From Quercus robur (Eukaryota; Streptophyta; Magnoliopsida; Fagales; Fagaceae): a DNA stretch of 64,000 nt. The notes under the pieces were generated by a model, which worked only from the letters and a program-made list of their open reading frames with translations, was not told where the DNA came from and ran no database searches. This document shows positions 12,210 through 25,414 of this stretch, one piece after another. The position numbers and the translations under genes are program-made. Position 1 is the first letter of the stretch; the number at the start of each line of letters is the position of its first letter. Location: assembly GCF_932294415.1 (NCBI RefSeq), contig NC_065545.1:21669857-21733856 (forward strand). Reading direction: 5' to 3'.

Positions 12210-12761
12210 GAATACAATTGTTGCACTGATCTTTTGAATTGTCTTGCCGATCATTTCTATGATTATTACGATACAATTTATAATTCTACCAAGAAAATAT
12301 GGAAAGTTTTACAAAGCAAGTATGATACTGAGGAGGCTAGTACAAAGAAGTATGCTATCAATAGATTTTTTCGTTACCAAATGATGGGTGGGAAATTGGT
12401 TGTGGATCAAGCACAAGACTTCCAAATGATCGTAGCAGAATTGAGATCCGAAAGTATAAAGATTGGAGATAATCTAGTGGTAGCTAGCATAGTTGATAAA
12501 CTACCACAATCTTGGAGGAAGTTCAAAAAGACTTTGCGGCACAAACAAAAGGAGACATCCTTGGAGACTTTGATCACACGCATCCATGTGGAGGAGGAGG
12601 CTAGAGGACAAGATGCACTCATGACACAAGAGAGCAATGGTAATTTAAACACAAAGGTAAACCTTACTTCAGCCAATAATAATATGCCAAAAAATCATTT
12701 TCCTAGAAATGGTCAATTAAAGCCTAAAAAGAGAGTTTTAAAAAATAATAATAAACCTTAA
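12156..12761 (+). pseudogene. Copia gag remnant
   Basis: An open frame of about 200 residues carrying the Copia gag-polyprotein (UBN2-type) region: [53 protein letters not shown]. An (AT)n run at 12179-12202 makes a Tyr-Ile stretch near the apparent start, so the true N-terminus is lost or expanded. The zinc knuckle lies beyond the stop, at about 12835-12880, and is damaged: CX3Y replaces CX2C and the histidine position is asparagine. Confidence 0.75.
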
Positions 12762-14303
12762 GGAAGGGGAAACCCGAACAAAAATAAATAAAAAAAGAAT
12801 CAAAGACCCCCTTCAAAAGATCCATTTAATAGATCTTGTTTTGTCTATGGTAAGAGTGAGAATATTGCTCGATTTTGCAAATTTCAGAATCATGAATCTG
12901 TTCCGCAGGCTAACATAGTCGAGGAGCCTTTAATAGCTATGATTACAAACATCAATTTGGTACAATATGTTGAAGGGTGGTGGGCAAATTTTGGTGCTAA
13001 TAGGCACATATGCTATGACAAAGATTGTTTCAAGGTGTACACTCCTTGTGAAGAAGAAAAAACTGTTATGCTTGGTGACTCTAGCAAAACCAAGGTTCTT
13101 AGGAGTGGTGAGGTCGATTTGAAATTCACTCCTAAACGTGTGCTAACATTGAAAGATGTGCTTTACACTCTGTCCATGAGGAAGAATTTGATGTCAAGCT
13201 TTTTGCTTAACAAGGCTAGCTTCAAGCAGACTATAGAATCTGATAATTATGTAATCACTAAAACGGGATTATTTGTGGGCAAAGGTTATGCTTGTGATGG
13301 AATGTTTAAATTAAATGTTGAGAATAATAAAGTATCTACCAGTTCAGTTTATATGCTTTCTTCTGTTAATTTTTAGCATGCTCGTTTGTGTCATATAAAT
13401 AGTAAATATGTGGGAATCATGAGTAGTTTAGGATTAATTCCAAGACTGTCAAAAGATTTTGAAAAATGTGAAACTTGTAGTCAAGCTAAGATTACAAAAA
13501 TGCCTCATAAAAGTGTTGTAAGAAATACCGAATTGCTTGAGTTAATTCACTCTGATTTATGTGAATTTATGGAAACTTGAACTCATGGAAGAAATAGATA
13601 TAATCACTTTTATTGATGATTTCTCAAAATATACAACTGTTTATTTGTTGAAAAATAAAAGTGATGCATTTGAAATTTTTCAAGATTTTTAAAAAGAAAT
13701 TGAAAATCAATTCAGTAAAAAAAATAAAAAGAATAAGAAGTGATAGAGGTCGTGAGTATGAATCAAGTACATTCAACTTATTTGTTTAGTCTTTGGAAAT
13801 TATCTATGAAACTACTGCACCACATTCACCTGCTTCTAATGGTGTGGTTGAAAGAAAAAATAGAACTCTAATTGAGTTAACAAATTGCCATGTTAATTGA
13901 ATCTAGTGCACCTTTACATTTTTGGGGTGAAGCTATTTTAACTGCATGTCATGTTTTGAATAGGGTGCCACATAAAAAGTCACATACCACACCTTTTGAG
14001 ATGTAAAAAGGACATAAACCAAATTTGAGATATTTGAGAGTATGGGGTTGTTTTGTTTATGTAAGGCTTACTGACCTTAAAATACCTAAATTTGGTATAA
14101 CAGCTACAATCTGTACTTTTCTTGGTTATGCAATTAATAGTGCAACCTATAGATTTTTTGATCTTGAATCCAAAATAATTTTTGAATGTAGTGATGCAAT
14201 TTTTCATGAAGAAAATTCTCCTTTTAAATTGAAAAATAGTGAGGGGGAAGAAAATATTTTGTCACAACCTAATTCTTCTACTTCTCACTTACAAAATAAA
14301 TAA
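12762..14303 (+). pseudogene. Copia protease and integrase remnant
   Basis: At 12939-13376 the protease region opens with [12 protein letters not shown], where working elements have WxxDSGA; the catalytic aspartate motif is therefore lost. The GAG-pre-integrase region follows at 13386-13580 (QAKITKMPHKS). Integrase fragments are split by stops and frame changes: FIDDFSKYTTVYLL near 13605, RSDRGREYES near 13737 and NGVVERKNRTL near 13838 still show the D, D and E positions. The last part (14025-14303) resembles the region after the integrase core. Confidence 0.75.
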
Positions 14304-14453
14304 ATAAATTGAAATAGAACCTAGAAGAAGTAAAAGAGCTAGAGTTGAAAAGGATTTTAGTCTTGATTATTATGTTTTTAACATTGAGGAAAATCCTCAA
14401 AATTTAAAAGAAGTTTTGATATCACCTGATGCTAAAGGGTTGTAAATGATGAG

Positions 14454-15672
14454 ATGAAATCTCTAATTTCTAATAGAACTTGGAAATTAGTAGATCTTCC
14501 ACCGAGTTGTAAGACCATAGGTTGTAAATGGGTCCTTAGAAAAAATTTAAAAATGTATGGATCAATAGATAAGTTTAAAGCTAGACTTGTTGCAAAAGGC
14601 TTTAAACAAAAAGCTGATCTTGATTTCTTTGATACAATTTCTCCGGTAACAAGAATTATATCTATTAGATTGTTAATTGCTATTGCTACAATTTTTGATT
14701 TGAAAATTCATCAAATGGATGTAAAAACTGCTTTTCTAAATGGGAACCTAGAGGAAGAGATTTATATGGATCAACCTGAAAGCTTTATAGAGCCTGGACA
14801 AGAAAGCAAGGTATGTAAGCTAACTAAATCTCTATATGGCTTAAAACGGGCACCAAAATAGTGGCATGAAAGGTTTGATTCCTGCATGACTAAGAATGGT
14901 TATAAATCAAATGAATGTAATAAGTCTATTTATTCTAAATCATGAAATAATTTACATGTTATTATTAGTTTTTATGTGGATGATATGTTGATTTTTGGCT
15001 CAAATATACATGTTATAAATGAGACAAAAAATATGCTTAAAAACCATTTTGATATGAAAGATCTTGGTGAGGCAAATTTTATTTTGGGCATGAAAATTAT
15101 AAAAACATGTTATGGAATATTTCTTAATCAATCACATTATGTTGAGAAAATTTTGAGAAAATATTAATTTTCATGATCACAAAAGTGTAGCTACTCCTTT
15201 TGATTCTAGTGTTCATTTATTTCCTGTGAATAATGATAATGAGATTTTTAATCAAAAGGATTCTGCTAGCATCATTGGTAGTTTGTGTTATGCTATTGAT
15301 TTTACTAGACCTGACATTGCATATGCAATAGGAGTGCTTAGCAAATTTACTAGCAAGCCTAGTAGAGATCATTGGCTAGCTATTGAGCAAGTCATGGGAT
15401 ATTTAATTGATACCAAAAGCTATGGCTTATTTTATAAAAAGTACCCCATTGTGATTGAAGCTTTTAGTGATGCCAATTGGAATACTTTGTCAGGTAATTC
15501 TCTCTCTACCACTGGTTATATTTTTTCCTTAGGTAGTGGTGCTATTTGTTGGAAATCCAAAAAGCAAACAATAATTGTTAATTCAACAATGGAAGCTAAA
15601 TTAATAGCGTTAACTTTAGCTAGTGAAAAGGCATATTGGCTTAAAGATTTGTTGTATGAAATTCCATTTTAG
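14454..15672 (+). pseudogene. Copia reverse transcriptase and RNase H remnant
   Basis: The RT is visible as CKWVLRKNLKMYGSIDKFKARLVAKGF, HQMDVKTAFLNGNLEEEIYM and YGLKRAPK, then an in-frame TAG where glutamine is expected before WHERF. The active-site motif YVDDMLIFG is at about 14973-15000. RNase H follows at 15226-15672 (FTRPDIAYAIGVLSKF, FSDANWN, GAICWKSKKQ, STMEAKLIAL). Stops at 14859 and near 15164 break the frame. Confidence 0.85.
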
Positions 15673-16531
15673 GAAAAGCCAATTCCACATATATTATTCA
15701 TTGTGATAGCATTGTTGCAATTGGTTAAGTTAAAAACCGTTATTACAACGGTAAATCCAGATTTATAAGAAGAAAGCACGATACTATGTGATCTTATTTA
15801 AGTAGCAGCATCATAAATGTGGATTATATTAAATCTAACGATAATCTTGCAAATCCATTTACCAAGGTCTTGGTAAAAGATAGGGTCTGGAATACATCAA
15901 GAGGGATGAGACTAAAATTCATAGAATCATGAGCCATGTATGGGGATACCCAACCCAAGGACCAAAGATCCTGAGAATTGGATTCAATGCAAAAAATGAA
16001 CCATACGATAGTTGTAAAAAATGCACTATTTATTTTTTTAATTATTTATTTTGTAAATAATTTTTTAATTGTTCATCACTATAATATAAGTGTATTTATC
16101 CAGTAATGTGGAGATGTTGAGTAAAAAAACTCGTTATAAAATTTGTAGCTCATATCAGTGGGGTGTCAAAATTACAAGAGCACCCTTGACAAAATTTCAC
16201 CTATGTGAGAGTGGGGGTGGGGCCGCTCCCTATGAGATTTGGACTTAATCTCAAATACACTCATGAAATTGAGATCAGCAAACGGCCGTAAAGTGCTAGA
16301 TATAAAAGTTCATATCAACACCTAAGTTGTTATGTGTAAGCAGTGACGCTTAATTTCCCCAAATCGTCACTACTTAGTTCAAGTCGGAGACCACTACGAT
16401 TCTAGAGTTGAGATCGCTATTTTACAAAGTGAAGGTTCAATGTGCACACGTTCATGATGCATAGTGACCCGTCTTTGCCTAGTCATCTCTCTTTAACTAA
16501 AATAATTTTAATATTAAAATGAGTGGGGGAT

Positions 16532-16914
16532 TGTTGGAGCATTTTAATATTAATTAATTAAAATGAATTTATATTGCAACATAATTGTAAAGATGTGGGA
16601 GTTGGAGAAATGGTTTAATCCCACATTAAAAATGAGAGAGACTACGTTATTCTTTTTAATTGTGGTGATTAATGGGCCAATATGTATTGATTCAAATATT
16701 GGGCTAGATACATGCGCAAGAGAGAGGTGCTTATACACTAAAAAATAGAGAGGTTCTTGGCAAGGAAGGTTGTTCTTGAATCTCCTTAAAGAGAGCAAGT
16801 GTCGCCTCAGTCCAAATAGTGTTGTGTAATTTTTCTCTTCAAATTAATAATATTCAAAAGTATTATTCAGTTTCCCTTTGTGTTATTTCCATTATTATTG
16901 AGTTTGAACCTACA
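16532..16914 (+). repeat. Copia 3' LTR
   Basis: A 383-bp repeat starting TGTTGGAGCATT and ending AACCTACA, followed by the CAACC target duplication. Confidence 0.85.
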
Positions 16915-16919
16915 CAACC

Positions 16920-18028
16920 TCTCACAAAGAAAGAGAGAGGTAATTACTAATTAGTAACACATTTCCATGATCTGCCTATCTATAATTGGGGCTGATTATA
17001 AGGCCACCATCTCACTTTTTTCAAATTGGACTTTGTGATAAGCACAATTCTTTTGTGCAACACAAGTAGATTCCCACTCACAACATAGAACATGTTCATC
17101 CCCATAATATGCCAAACACGAAATGGGCAGAGAGAATAGTCTTTCATGGTTATTCGTAAGAATCATAACCCCCTCAAATTGCAATCTTGAACACTGTAGA
17201 TTCGATATTCATGTTCTAGTAGAAATGTGCAATTACATGACATGATGGGTCATAAACTCACGATCTCACCCTCTACCTTATTTTTATAAAAAGAGTTCTT
17301 ACAATAGTTTAACAATGAAATTAAATTCACAAATACTCCTAAATTTACTTCATGAAGCTTAAAGGCAATGTTTAAATTACAGACCAAACCCAAATAAAGT
17401 ATGTCCATAATAAGCCCAATCCAACTCATTACCAAAGGTTATGCCGCATTGCCAAAGAGTTGCATCTCTTGACATAATATCCTTTGATTATCTATAAGCT
17501 TCTCTCTTGCTTTTCTCACCAAATTCATTTGAACATTTAGCTTATGGATGTCGTGTTTTATTCTTGTAACAAACTCCAACATAATAGTCTCAATAATATT
17601 CATTTCGTGAGAGGCATTATAGAACACTTATATAGATCCTGCATATTGTAAGATTAATCATAGAGAAGGTATGCGTAGAAACAAATGGTTTTTTTTATTT
17701 TGTTCATCGTTTCTGCTTTTTAACAGATAGATTATTTTATTTCTTGGGATTTGCTTAGTTATGTAACAAATACAAAGTTGCAGGAAGCCACAAACCATGC
17801 TACTAATATTATGCAACAAAAGTGATTACAGTTATAAATTGTTGCCCCACCAATCTCTATACAGTGAAATTGTGTAAGATCTCATAGGAACCACAAATTC
17901 TAAAATGTCAATTGTATTTCTTTTTATCCACCACAGAAAATTGTGAACTACTTATTTTAAGACCATTTGCAAGTCAAGCAAACTAGTTCTGCAAGACTAA
18001 CTTCATTTGCACTTGTAATATGATACTA
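16920..18028. other. Intergenic, no gene recognised
   Basis: Between the Copia element and the stop codon of the kinase gene. Three short minus-strand frames (16996-17184, 17250-17435, 17439-17627) have no recognisable motifs and no link by splice signals that I can defend. The right end is probably the kinase 3' UTR. Confidence 0.4.
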
Positions 18029-21000
18029 TTATGGGCCACGAGCTGTGCTGAAACAGAAACAACCATTAACCTGGTCATCAGGAATCATGCCACCACCCTT
18101 GCTAGTGTCTAATGCTTCTAACATTCTCACCACCTCATCCATGTCTGGACGTTTCTCTGGGTGTGCATCCCAACATTTTCGCATGATGCTCGCCAATGAA
18201 CTTGGACAACATCTTGGGATTTCTGGGCGTAAGTTCTGTCAAAAACAATTTCAAACACATTTCATCAACATAGCATCACTTTTTATGGTAGGCAAGTGTG
18301 TGCATTTGCCAACACCTTTTTTTCTTTTAACTTTTTAGCTTATTTGCTTATACACAGCTTTTTAAAAATCTTGTTTTTTTGTAAACAAACTTTCAGCAAA
18401 AAGTCAGATTCTATGACCTAGAGCACCCAGATAAAACACCCAAAGATACAAGCCATCTAGGGATCAGGGCTGAATATATTCCAACCTTAAACACGGCCCC
18501 TAGGCCAAAAGCACGCATGGAATGATAGACATTTGCTACATGGTGCAATGAATAAGGTACCATTTTGTATAAGGAAAAAACATGTATACGGTTTTCCAAT
18601 ATTTGGAGATAAGCGAATTGTAAGTCGAAGGAAAATAAACTAGTCAAAATTTCTTAAGGCCAACTATTGACCTTTCACAGGTTTGGAAGTAAACTAAGCA
18701 GTACCTAAGATTGCAGAAAATTTTTGGTGATCAAAATGATTCAAAGACCCCAGACAAAGGCCATTTAAGCTAGAACATAGATATTAAGCACATAATTTAT
18801 ATCACTAGGCACTAGAGTAAAAAGATTTGAATTTTATAAATCAATGAAGTTTTCTTTTTAAATAAAATAAAATAAAAGGCAATGCCAAAGGATGTTTCCA
18901 AGTAGACTAGTTGATAATTGCAGCGTTGAATTTCTGTACTTTATATACATATGTATAGTGACACTTGCTGAAGAACCTAATCCTGTAATGTTGTTATAAA
19001 CAAAAAACGAACCTGCCGCACAACTGCAGATGAAACTTCAGCAAAACTAAGATTAGGATAAGGCATGTCACAGCAATAGATCTCCCACAAGCATATTCCA
19101 AAACTGTAGACATCGCATTTTCTATTGTAGGGCTTACCATCAAGGACCTGCAAAAATTATCTTCTTAAAGTTGTCTCTAGCTTTAAGCAAAGGGAAATTA
19201 TAGCCAGAAATAGGGAGTATAACAACTTGCTTCAAATCCTTAGTAACTCATTTTTGCTTCTAAGGGACTCAAAATGAAACACACCACTAAAAAGATTTTG
19301 TGGAATTGAACATTATATGGTTATGATACTCCCAATTGTAGACATGACTGAATTCTGTAAAAAAGGAGTGGGTACCTCTGGGGCCATGTACCCAAGGGTA
19401 CCAGTTTCTCCAGTCATGTCCTTTGGGTTTTGGGCTTCAACACGAGCAACCCCAAAATCAGCAATTTTCAAAGTTCTCTGAGAATCTAGCAGCATATTTT
19501 CCGTTTTGACATCACGATGTACAATCTTTTTTGAGTGAAGATAACTCAACCTGCAAGGTTGGATTAAAGAATACATAGTCATGATCCAATAATTTAAATC
19601 CAACAGCATACTGTAATATAACTCCAGCCTAATATAATTAATATACTTACCCTCTAGAGAGATCCAAAGCAATTTGAATGACAACCTTAAAGGCAAGTTT
19701 CTTTCTCACATTCCTAATTAAAAACTTCTTTAAAGTCCCACCCGGAAGGTACTCAACAACAACACAACATGCCCTGGATGGAAGAGGATTATGACCTTCA
19801 CCTGATTCATTCTTCAAGGGGAATTTGAGATTCGAAGTTCCCATTGAAGCTCCAATAAACTGTTGAAAAGATTATTTGAATTTAAAACTTAACATAAATA
19901 AACTATTGAAGTTAATACAACTTAACTCAATTGGGCCTCAGTTCTATTGTTATCACTTGACAAAAAGATAAAAGTTTTTCTCTTGTTATCAAATATAACC
20001 AGTCAAATGATTATTTTTTAAACTCTTTGTGTGCATGTGCACGCATGTGTGAACTGATGCATGGCATCATAGTATTCATCAAAGATGCATAAATTCTACC
20101 TTTGTAACATTTGGATGGTCAAGCTTATGCCAAACAGCAACTTCCTGCCGAAACGATGCCCTAAGAGCAGCAGTTTCAGCAGCTGTGGCAGTACCATCCT
20201 CTCCCCAGTCCAATAGCTTCACTATAAATATTAAGAATAACAGTGGACGGTCAGTCCTTTCAAAAATTTTATCTATATACAGAAATGAGATAATTTAATG
20301 CTATTGAACTGTTCAGCAATGTTTCAGGGGTTATTTCATAGAACTGAAAGCACACTGATTTTTACAATTATTAAGGCTGATAGTTGACACATCATCATAC
20401 TTACAAAGCACTCACAGAAATGTACATATTTATGTATATATGGAAACACGCATAAATGTATTGCTTTCTGATATAATATAGTAAACCTCATAGTCCAAAT
20501 TCAGAAGAAAAATACTACATCAACTGAATATTTAGCACAAAACACGTCAATGAGCTCTGGCTCAACTGTCACCTCCTGCACTACATGCAGTTAAAAGAAA
20601 TGGAGCAATCAAGTCCTCAGTTTGACTGATGCTTAATGAATTGAAGCTGATATAATGACACTATTACATAAATTTAATCATTTAACATTATTCTATTAGG
20701 TATCAGAATACTATTTGATTATCAAGTTTCTAGCACAGTATCTGTCATCCATTGGAAGCAAATGTTGACAGACACCCAGCACTTTCTATGGGAGTCCCAA
20801 CAAAAATAAATCACATGAATCTTTGGACTAAGCATCTAGTTTGCACCTTGGGAGCAGGAATGGAGATAATCTAGGAAATGAAGTGGACAGACAGCCAAAA
20901 ACCTAATACAGCTATACAAGGTTACAGCTAATGATAACATAAAAATACTAACTTAAAAGACTGTTACCTTCTATATGACATCCAATTTTAAGAACTGTAA

Positions 21001-22702
21001 CCAAAATGTTACTAAGTATTAACATAATGGAAATTTGTTTAAAATGTTCCAAGAGACATTACATCATACAAGCATCTTAAATTTTGGGGAAATATCATAG
21101 AAAACAGTTTTCTCTAAAGTTTTAATCAGATTTTAGTTGTTAACAGAAACAGGATTCTGCAAAGGCAATCACTGAGAATAAATTTAGCAGATTTTTCGAA
21201 GATAAAAAAGTCAAATCTGAACCAAGATTGAAACTTTAAAACTCCCAAGAAAGGAATGTCTCTATGGTTTCAAAGGAAAACATTTTCTACAAACAGTAAA
21301 ATTTCAACAAATAACACTAAGTTACAGACAAATACAGCAGGCCACTTCTCTATATAAAAATTGGTATGTTAGACACTTGAGAACATGGCACCTACATTGA
21401 ATACTTAGATATTTTACAAATTTTCTTCTCATTAACTTAACATATATGCAGAACTTAATAGTGTATTGCATATGTTTATTGTTTTACAATCTATTGTTCT
21501 TCAGAATATATTAGTGCACACTTGAAATTGCACAAAATACCTACCCAATCCCCTAAGCAAAGGTTTCTTATAAAACCATAAAAGATATGATATACAACAT
21601 ACTGTCGAAGGTATGTTGGGCTTGGCCTTCAAGGGATATTCAAAAGCTTCAAGATGCAGCCTCTAAATACAAATTGAGGAAGGATCATGCCTCAAAATGA
21701 GTGGCTCTCACACATGATGAAAGCCACACCTTGTAAAACTCATCATATATCACATGTGTGCTGCTTATTCTGGCCCAAACTAAGGATTGTCAGCACAAGA
21801 ATTTGATTGAAATAATTAATTTATACACACAGCTGGTGGGTTTTGAACCCATGAGCCATGGCCACACCCCCACCTTATTCTTAGAGGGGGAGGAGGTGAG
21901 TTAAAAGCACAGAATCAGAAATTGAATTCCACGATTCAGGATTTGAAGGTCTGAAAAATCGTTTAGCACTGTGCCTAGCAATATACTTCACAAGGTACTT
22001 TTTTATATTTTTTGATAGGTAACACAAGTTACTTTTTCTTCACTCCAGTTTAACTAATAGTTTGAATTCATTATAAAGCATGCACCCAATTTTTAAACAA
22101 TGGAACACTAAGAATAAGATAGCCAAAAACATAAATCTAACAAAGTAAGTATATCATTAAGAGAGATATATGATTTACTTGTTGATAAGTTATACTCACA
22201 CTCAGTGGTTCTTGAACCCATGGCCTCACCCTTCATCTCATTATTATGGGAGAAGGAAGTGCCTGTTGAGCGATACCTCATTGGCAGGATATATGATGAA
22301 TTCTTAAACAAGGAAAGCAGAATGACTGATCAAATTACCTGCAACATCTTGGCCATCATAGACACCTCGGTATACTGTCCCATAAGTCCCATGAGCTATA
22401 ACATTTCTTAGATCCAATTTAGCCAATTCAATCTCCCACTCTTCCTTGTGAGTCTTCACCTCCCTGTCTTTTGACCAAACCCGGCTCAAGTGCTTTTCCA
22501 GCTGAATATCCAAGCTTTTGAAGTCAATCATATCAGCCCTGAAAAACATATCCTTGCTACTAATACTTCCCACATCATTCACTTTTGAGCTCAAGGCCTC
22601 CTCTTTGGAATTAGACACTTTCAAATCAATGTCTACTCCATGATTTTTAGACTTGTCAGCTGCCATGGCAGCTCCAAATCCCTCACCATTGCTCAAATCC
22701 AT
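18029..22702 (-). CDS. MRK1: Raf-like MAPKKK-family protein kinase (MRK1-like)
   Basis: A predicted cytosolic Ser/Thr kinase of the plant Raf-like group; its substrates are not established here. Six exons with GT..AG junctions: 22702-22339, 20221-20100, 19859-19651, 19550-19376, 19147-19013, 18235-18029. They join in phase to about 403 residues (Arabidopsis MRK1 is about 390). The N-terminal 80 residues are low-complexity and hydrophilic. Kinase motifs in order are the glycine loop [11 protein letters not shown], the VAVKLL lysine at the exon 1/2 join, HRDVKTEN (catalytic loop), [18 protein letters not shown] and [13 protein letters not shown], then [12 protein letters not shown]. The C-terminus ends [12 protein letters not shown]. 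All catalytic residues are present, so it should be active. Intron 1 is about 2.1 kb. Its neighbour HMT lies downstream on the same strand. Confidence 0.93.
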
Positions 22703-24145
22703 TTTAAATCAGAAATTTCAGAAAATGCAAAAAACAAAGGAAACCCAAAAATACTCAACAAGTTTTTTCTTCAAAAACAGGACTAATTGTAGTAAAAAAA
22801 AAATGGACTGTATTTCATAGATAACATTTATTTGCTTTCCAGTTCAAACCAAAACTAACAAATTTTTTTTGAAATAATCGAAATGGGCAATGAAAAAACT
22901 CAAAAAAGTTAAACTTTTTCTTACTCAGTTGTCAATAATAGATTTCAAAATCAAAATTTTCAAAAAAAAAAGAAAAAGAAAATTTGAATCCAACCCCACA
23001 AAACTAGGAGCTCAAAACCCTGAGTTTATCATAAATATCCAAATTTGGCAATTCTCTGGAAGAACCAAAAAACCCAATGCGACAAATACAGAAAAATAAC
23101 TAGTATAATATTAAAAATGAATTAAAACACTAATTAAAAAAAACTCACCCCCACAGAAAAGAAAAAGAAAGAGGGACAAAAACCCAAAAACAAAAAGGTA
23201 GTGGGGGTGATGAATAGGTGGATTCGAAAGGAAAGTAAAGAGCTTTGTGGACAAGATTTGAGGAATGAAAGAGGAAGGAAACAAAAAAAAAACAAAAAAG
23301 TACAGAACAAGAAGGAAATAAATAGAAAGAAAAGGGAAATCTAAAGTGAAGCAAATTTGAGAGAGAAGAAAAGAGAGGCGCGGAGTTGTGGCCTAGATTA
23401 GCTGCGTGACTGTTTCAAAATCAAACATATATTCTATGTAATTGTTGTACTTGGATACGCTGTTATTTAACGGATTTACCGGTCATTTGAGTTGCTCTTC
23501 TATTCTTTTCTTTTCTTTTCTTTTTTTCATAATTTCTGCAATTGAATTGACGTAATTGCGCTTTCTCTTTTTGTCAGGATTCTACCTAAACTTAAGTATT
23601 AATTTAGGTTCATTAATTGTATCCAAAGATATAGCTGTATTGAATATAATTGTCGTTTGAAAAAATAATATTGTTTATATTACCATGTATTTGACTTTAA
23701 TTAGAAAACATAATGCACTACACTTAAGGAACTATATTTTAGTTTTGCAATTTTTAATAGTTCAAACCAACAATTAACTAAATTAAGATTAGGTCAGTAT
23801 GACACTGGTAAAAAAAACCTAGAGAATGACCTTTTTTTTCTTTTTCTTTTTTTTCTTTTTTTGAGAATCTATAGAATGACCTGAATAACAAATAATATTG
23901 TTTTGTTTTAGGCAATGATAATAATAAGAGGAGAGTAACCAAGGTGTAAAGAGAAATGCTAAGTATACAAATATTTTTACCAATTCTTACATAATTGTAA
24001 ATATGACAAGTTATGATTAGAACCGTCATATTAATTCAGCACCAATCACAACATATCAACTTTATGAAAAAGATTATAGAAAAAATTTAAGTAATGCTAG
24101 GATTGCTACAAATTTTAGTATATAAGTCTACAAACGGATATGTCA
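22703..24145. other. Kinase promoter/5' UTR side and intergenic DNA
   Basis: The 23145-23400 part is strongly purine-rich on the + strand (pyrimidine-rich on the kinase strand), as expected for a plant 5' UTR or core promoter. The rest is AT-rich with TTTTCTTTTC runs near 23500 and 23830. No further gene is seen. Confidence 0.4.
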
Positions 24146-24150
24146 CTAAT

Positions 24151-24899
24151 TGTGGGTACCTGAGGACCAAGGATGAAGTTGAAGGGTCGCAGCATTGGCC
24201 CGAGAACCGAGGATGAAGTTGAAAGGTCGCAACATTGACGTGGAAATGCCGCAAGCCACGGGCTCAAGGAAGGAAGCCACCTGAGGAGGAGAAGAAATGA
24301 ATCATGGTACTCTGTGGTATTCTAAGTGGGAGCTAGGATCTGAAGGGAGCGGAAGTCAGTGGGCAGTAGGGAAGCTTCTGGCTTGGTACAGCCTGTTGCA
24401 TCCGCATTAAATGGTAGACAACAGCTTTATCAATCGCATTAATGAGGAAGTGACCTGAATAGTGTAAGCCACAACTAAGTAGACTCCTTCCGCCATCTTC
24501 TTCAAATGTGAAAGGTAACAAGAGTAAAAAAATGAGGGAGGTTAGGTAGAAATAGATGGTGGAGATGTGATGGAGGTAAAGGTATATAAGAAAAGGGAAG
24601 AGCATTGGAAAAGAAAAGGGAAAAAGATAAAAGAAATCAGAAGGAAGAACATTGAGAAAAGAGAGTGAACAGTATTACTTTTGATGCAGACTTAGTCTCC
24701 TCAGGAGAACTTGTGGAGAGCTAGATAGCCATTTGTTCCTTAATATAAACCTTATTTTTCCTAATTGTTGTCCTCAGGTAAAGCCCTTTGTTGTTTTTCG
24801 TTCCCTCCTCTTACAAATTCTATTGATTTGGGCCAGGGTTGAAAGGCATGACCCACTACTCTAGGTGGGCCTAGACTACTTATTTTTCTGGTCTGTACA
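24151..24899. mobile_element. Solo LTR (749 bp)
   Basis: Starts TGTGGGTACC and ends GGTCTGTACA, with a perfect 5-bp direct repeat CTAAT at 24146-24150 and 24900-24904. TG..CA ends plus a 5-bp duplication and no internal domains fit a solo LTR left by recombination between two LTRs. The 3' third is U5-like (T-rich, CCTCAGG motifs). The superfamily cannot be told without an intact relative. Confidence 0.75.
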
Positions 24900-25414
24900 C
24901 TAATCATAAACAATAATTCAATATATATTTTAGAGTTAAGTTCAAGATATACCTATTGTAACAGTTTAAAGTTTAAACAATGTTACACTATTCAATATCT
25001 TTTTCATTGCACAAGAATTTTGACAAAGTCTACTGTTGAATAAAATTTTCTTCATAAACTCAATTCTTGCAAAATTTTAAGATGATTAGACATCTAAACT
25101 ATATCATCTATGACATGTTCGATTGACATGAAATTTGGCATAATTTTTATTTTATTTTTTTGATAATGTGATAGTTGGGAGAAGGGGATTTAATCCCTAG
25201 ACCACTAGATATCATTATTGAAAATATTATAAAATATCAATTGAGTTATAAGGTATTTGGCAAACTAACATACATATTAAGAACATAAAGAATACGTAAT
25301 CTATTATAGGATTTTTCAAGATATTAATTTAGTATAATAAAAAGTTATTAGCTTTTGTAATATTGTTTAAATGACCTTTTATTTTGATTCCAAAAGGAAA
25401 TGACGTTCTATTTA

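Larger units (their letters stand above)
11703..16914 (+). mobile_element. Degenerate Ty1/Copia LTR retrotransposon
   Basis: The element is bounded by TG..CA LTRs and flanked by a perfect 5-bp duplication CAACC (11698-11702 and 16915-16919). Domains run in Copia order: gag, zinc knuckle, protease, integrase, reverse transcriptase, RNase H. Many stops and altered catalytic residues show it is dead. The two LTRs have diverged by many substitutions and block replacements, so the insertion is old. No clear tRNA primer-binding site follows the 5' LTR; a purine tract GAGTGGGGGA (16521-16530) precedes the 3' LTR. It sits between the HMT and kinase genes. Confidence 0.9.

Noticed and set aside
16996-17627. 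Minus-strand gene made of three short frames
   Set aside because: No motif, no consistent splice sites linking them, and AT-rich composition like the flanks.
21830-22260. Two SINE fragments in kinase intron 1
   Set aside because: GGGTTCAAAACCCA-type B-box sequence on the minus strand near 21845 and 22215 is suggestive, but no A-box, tail or target duplication could be found.
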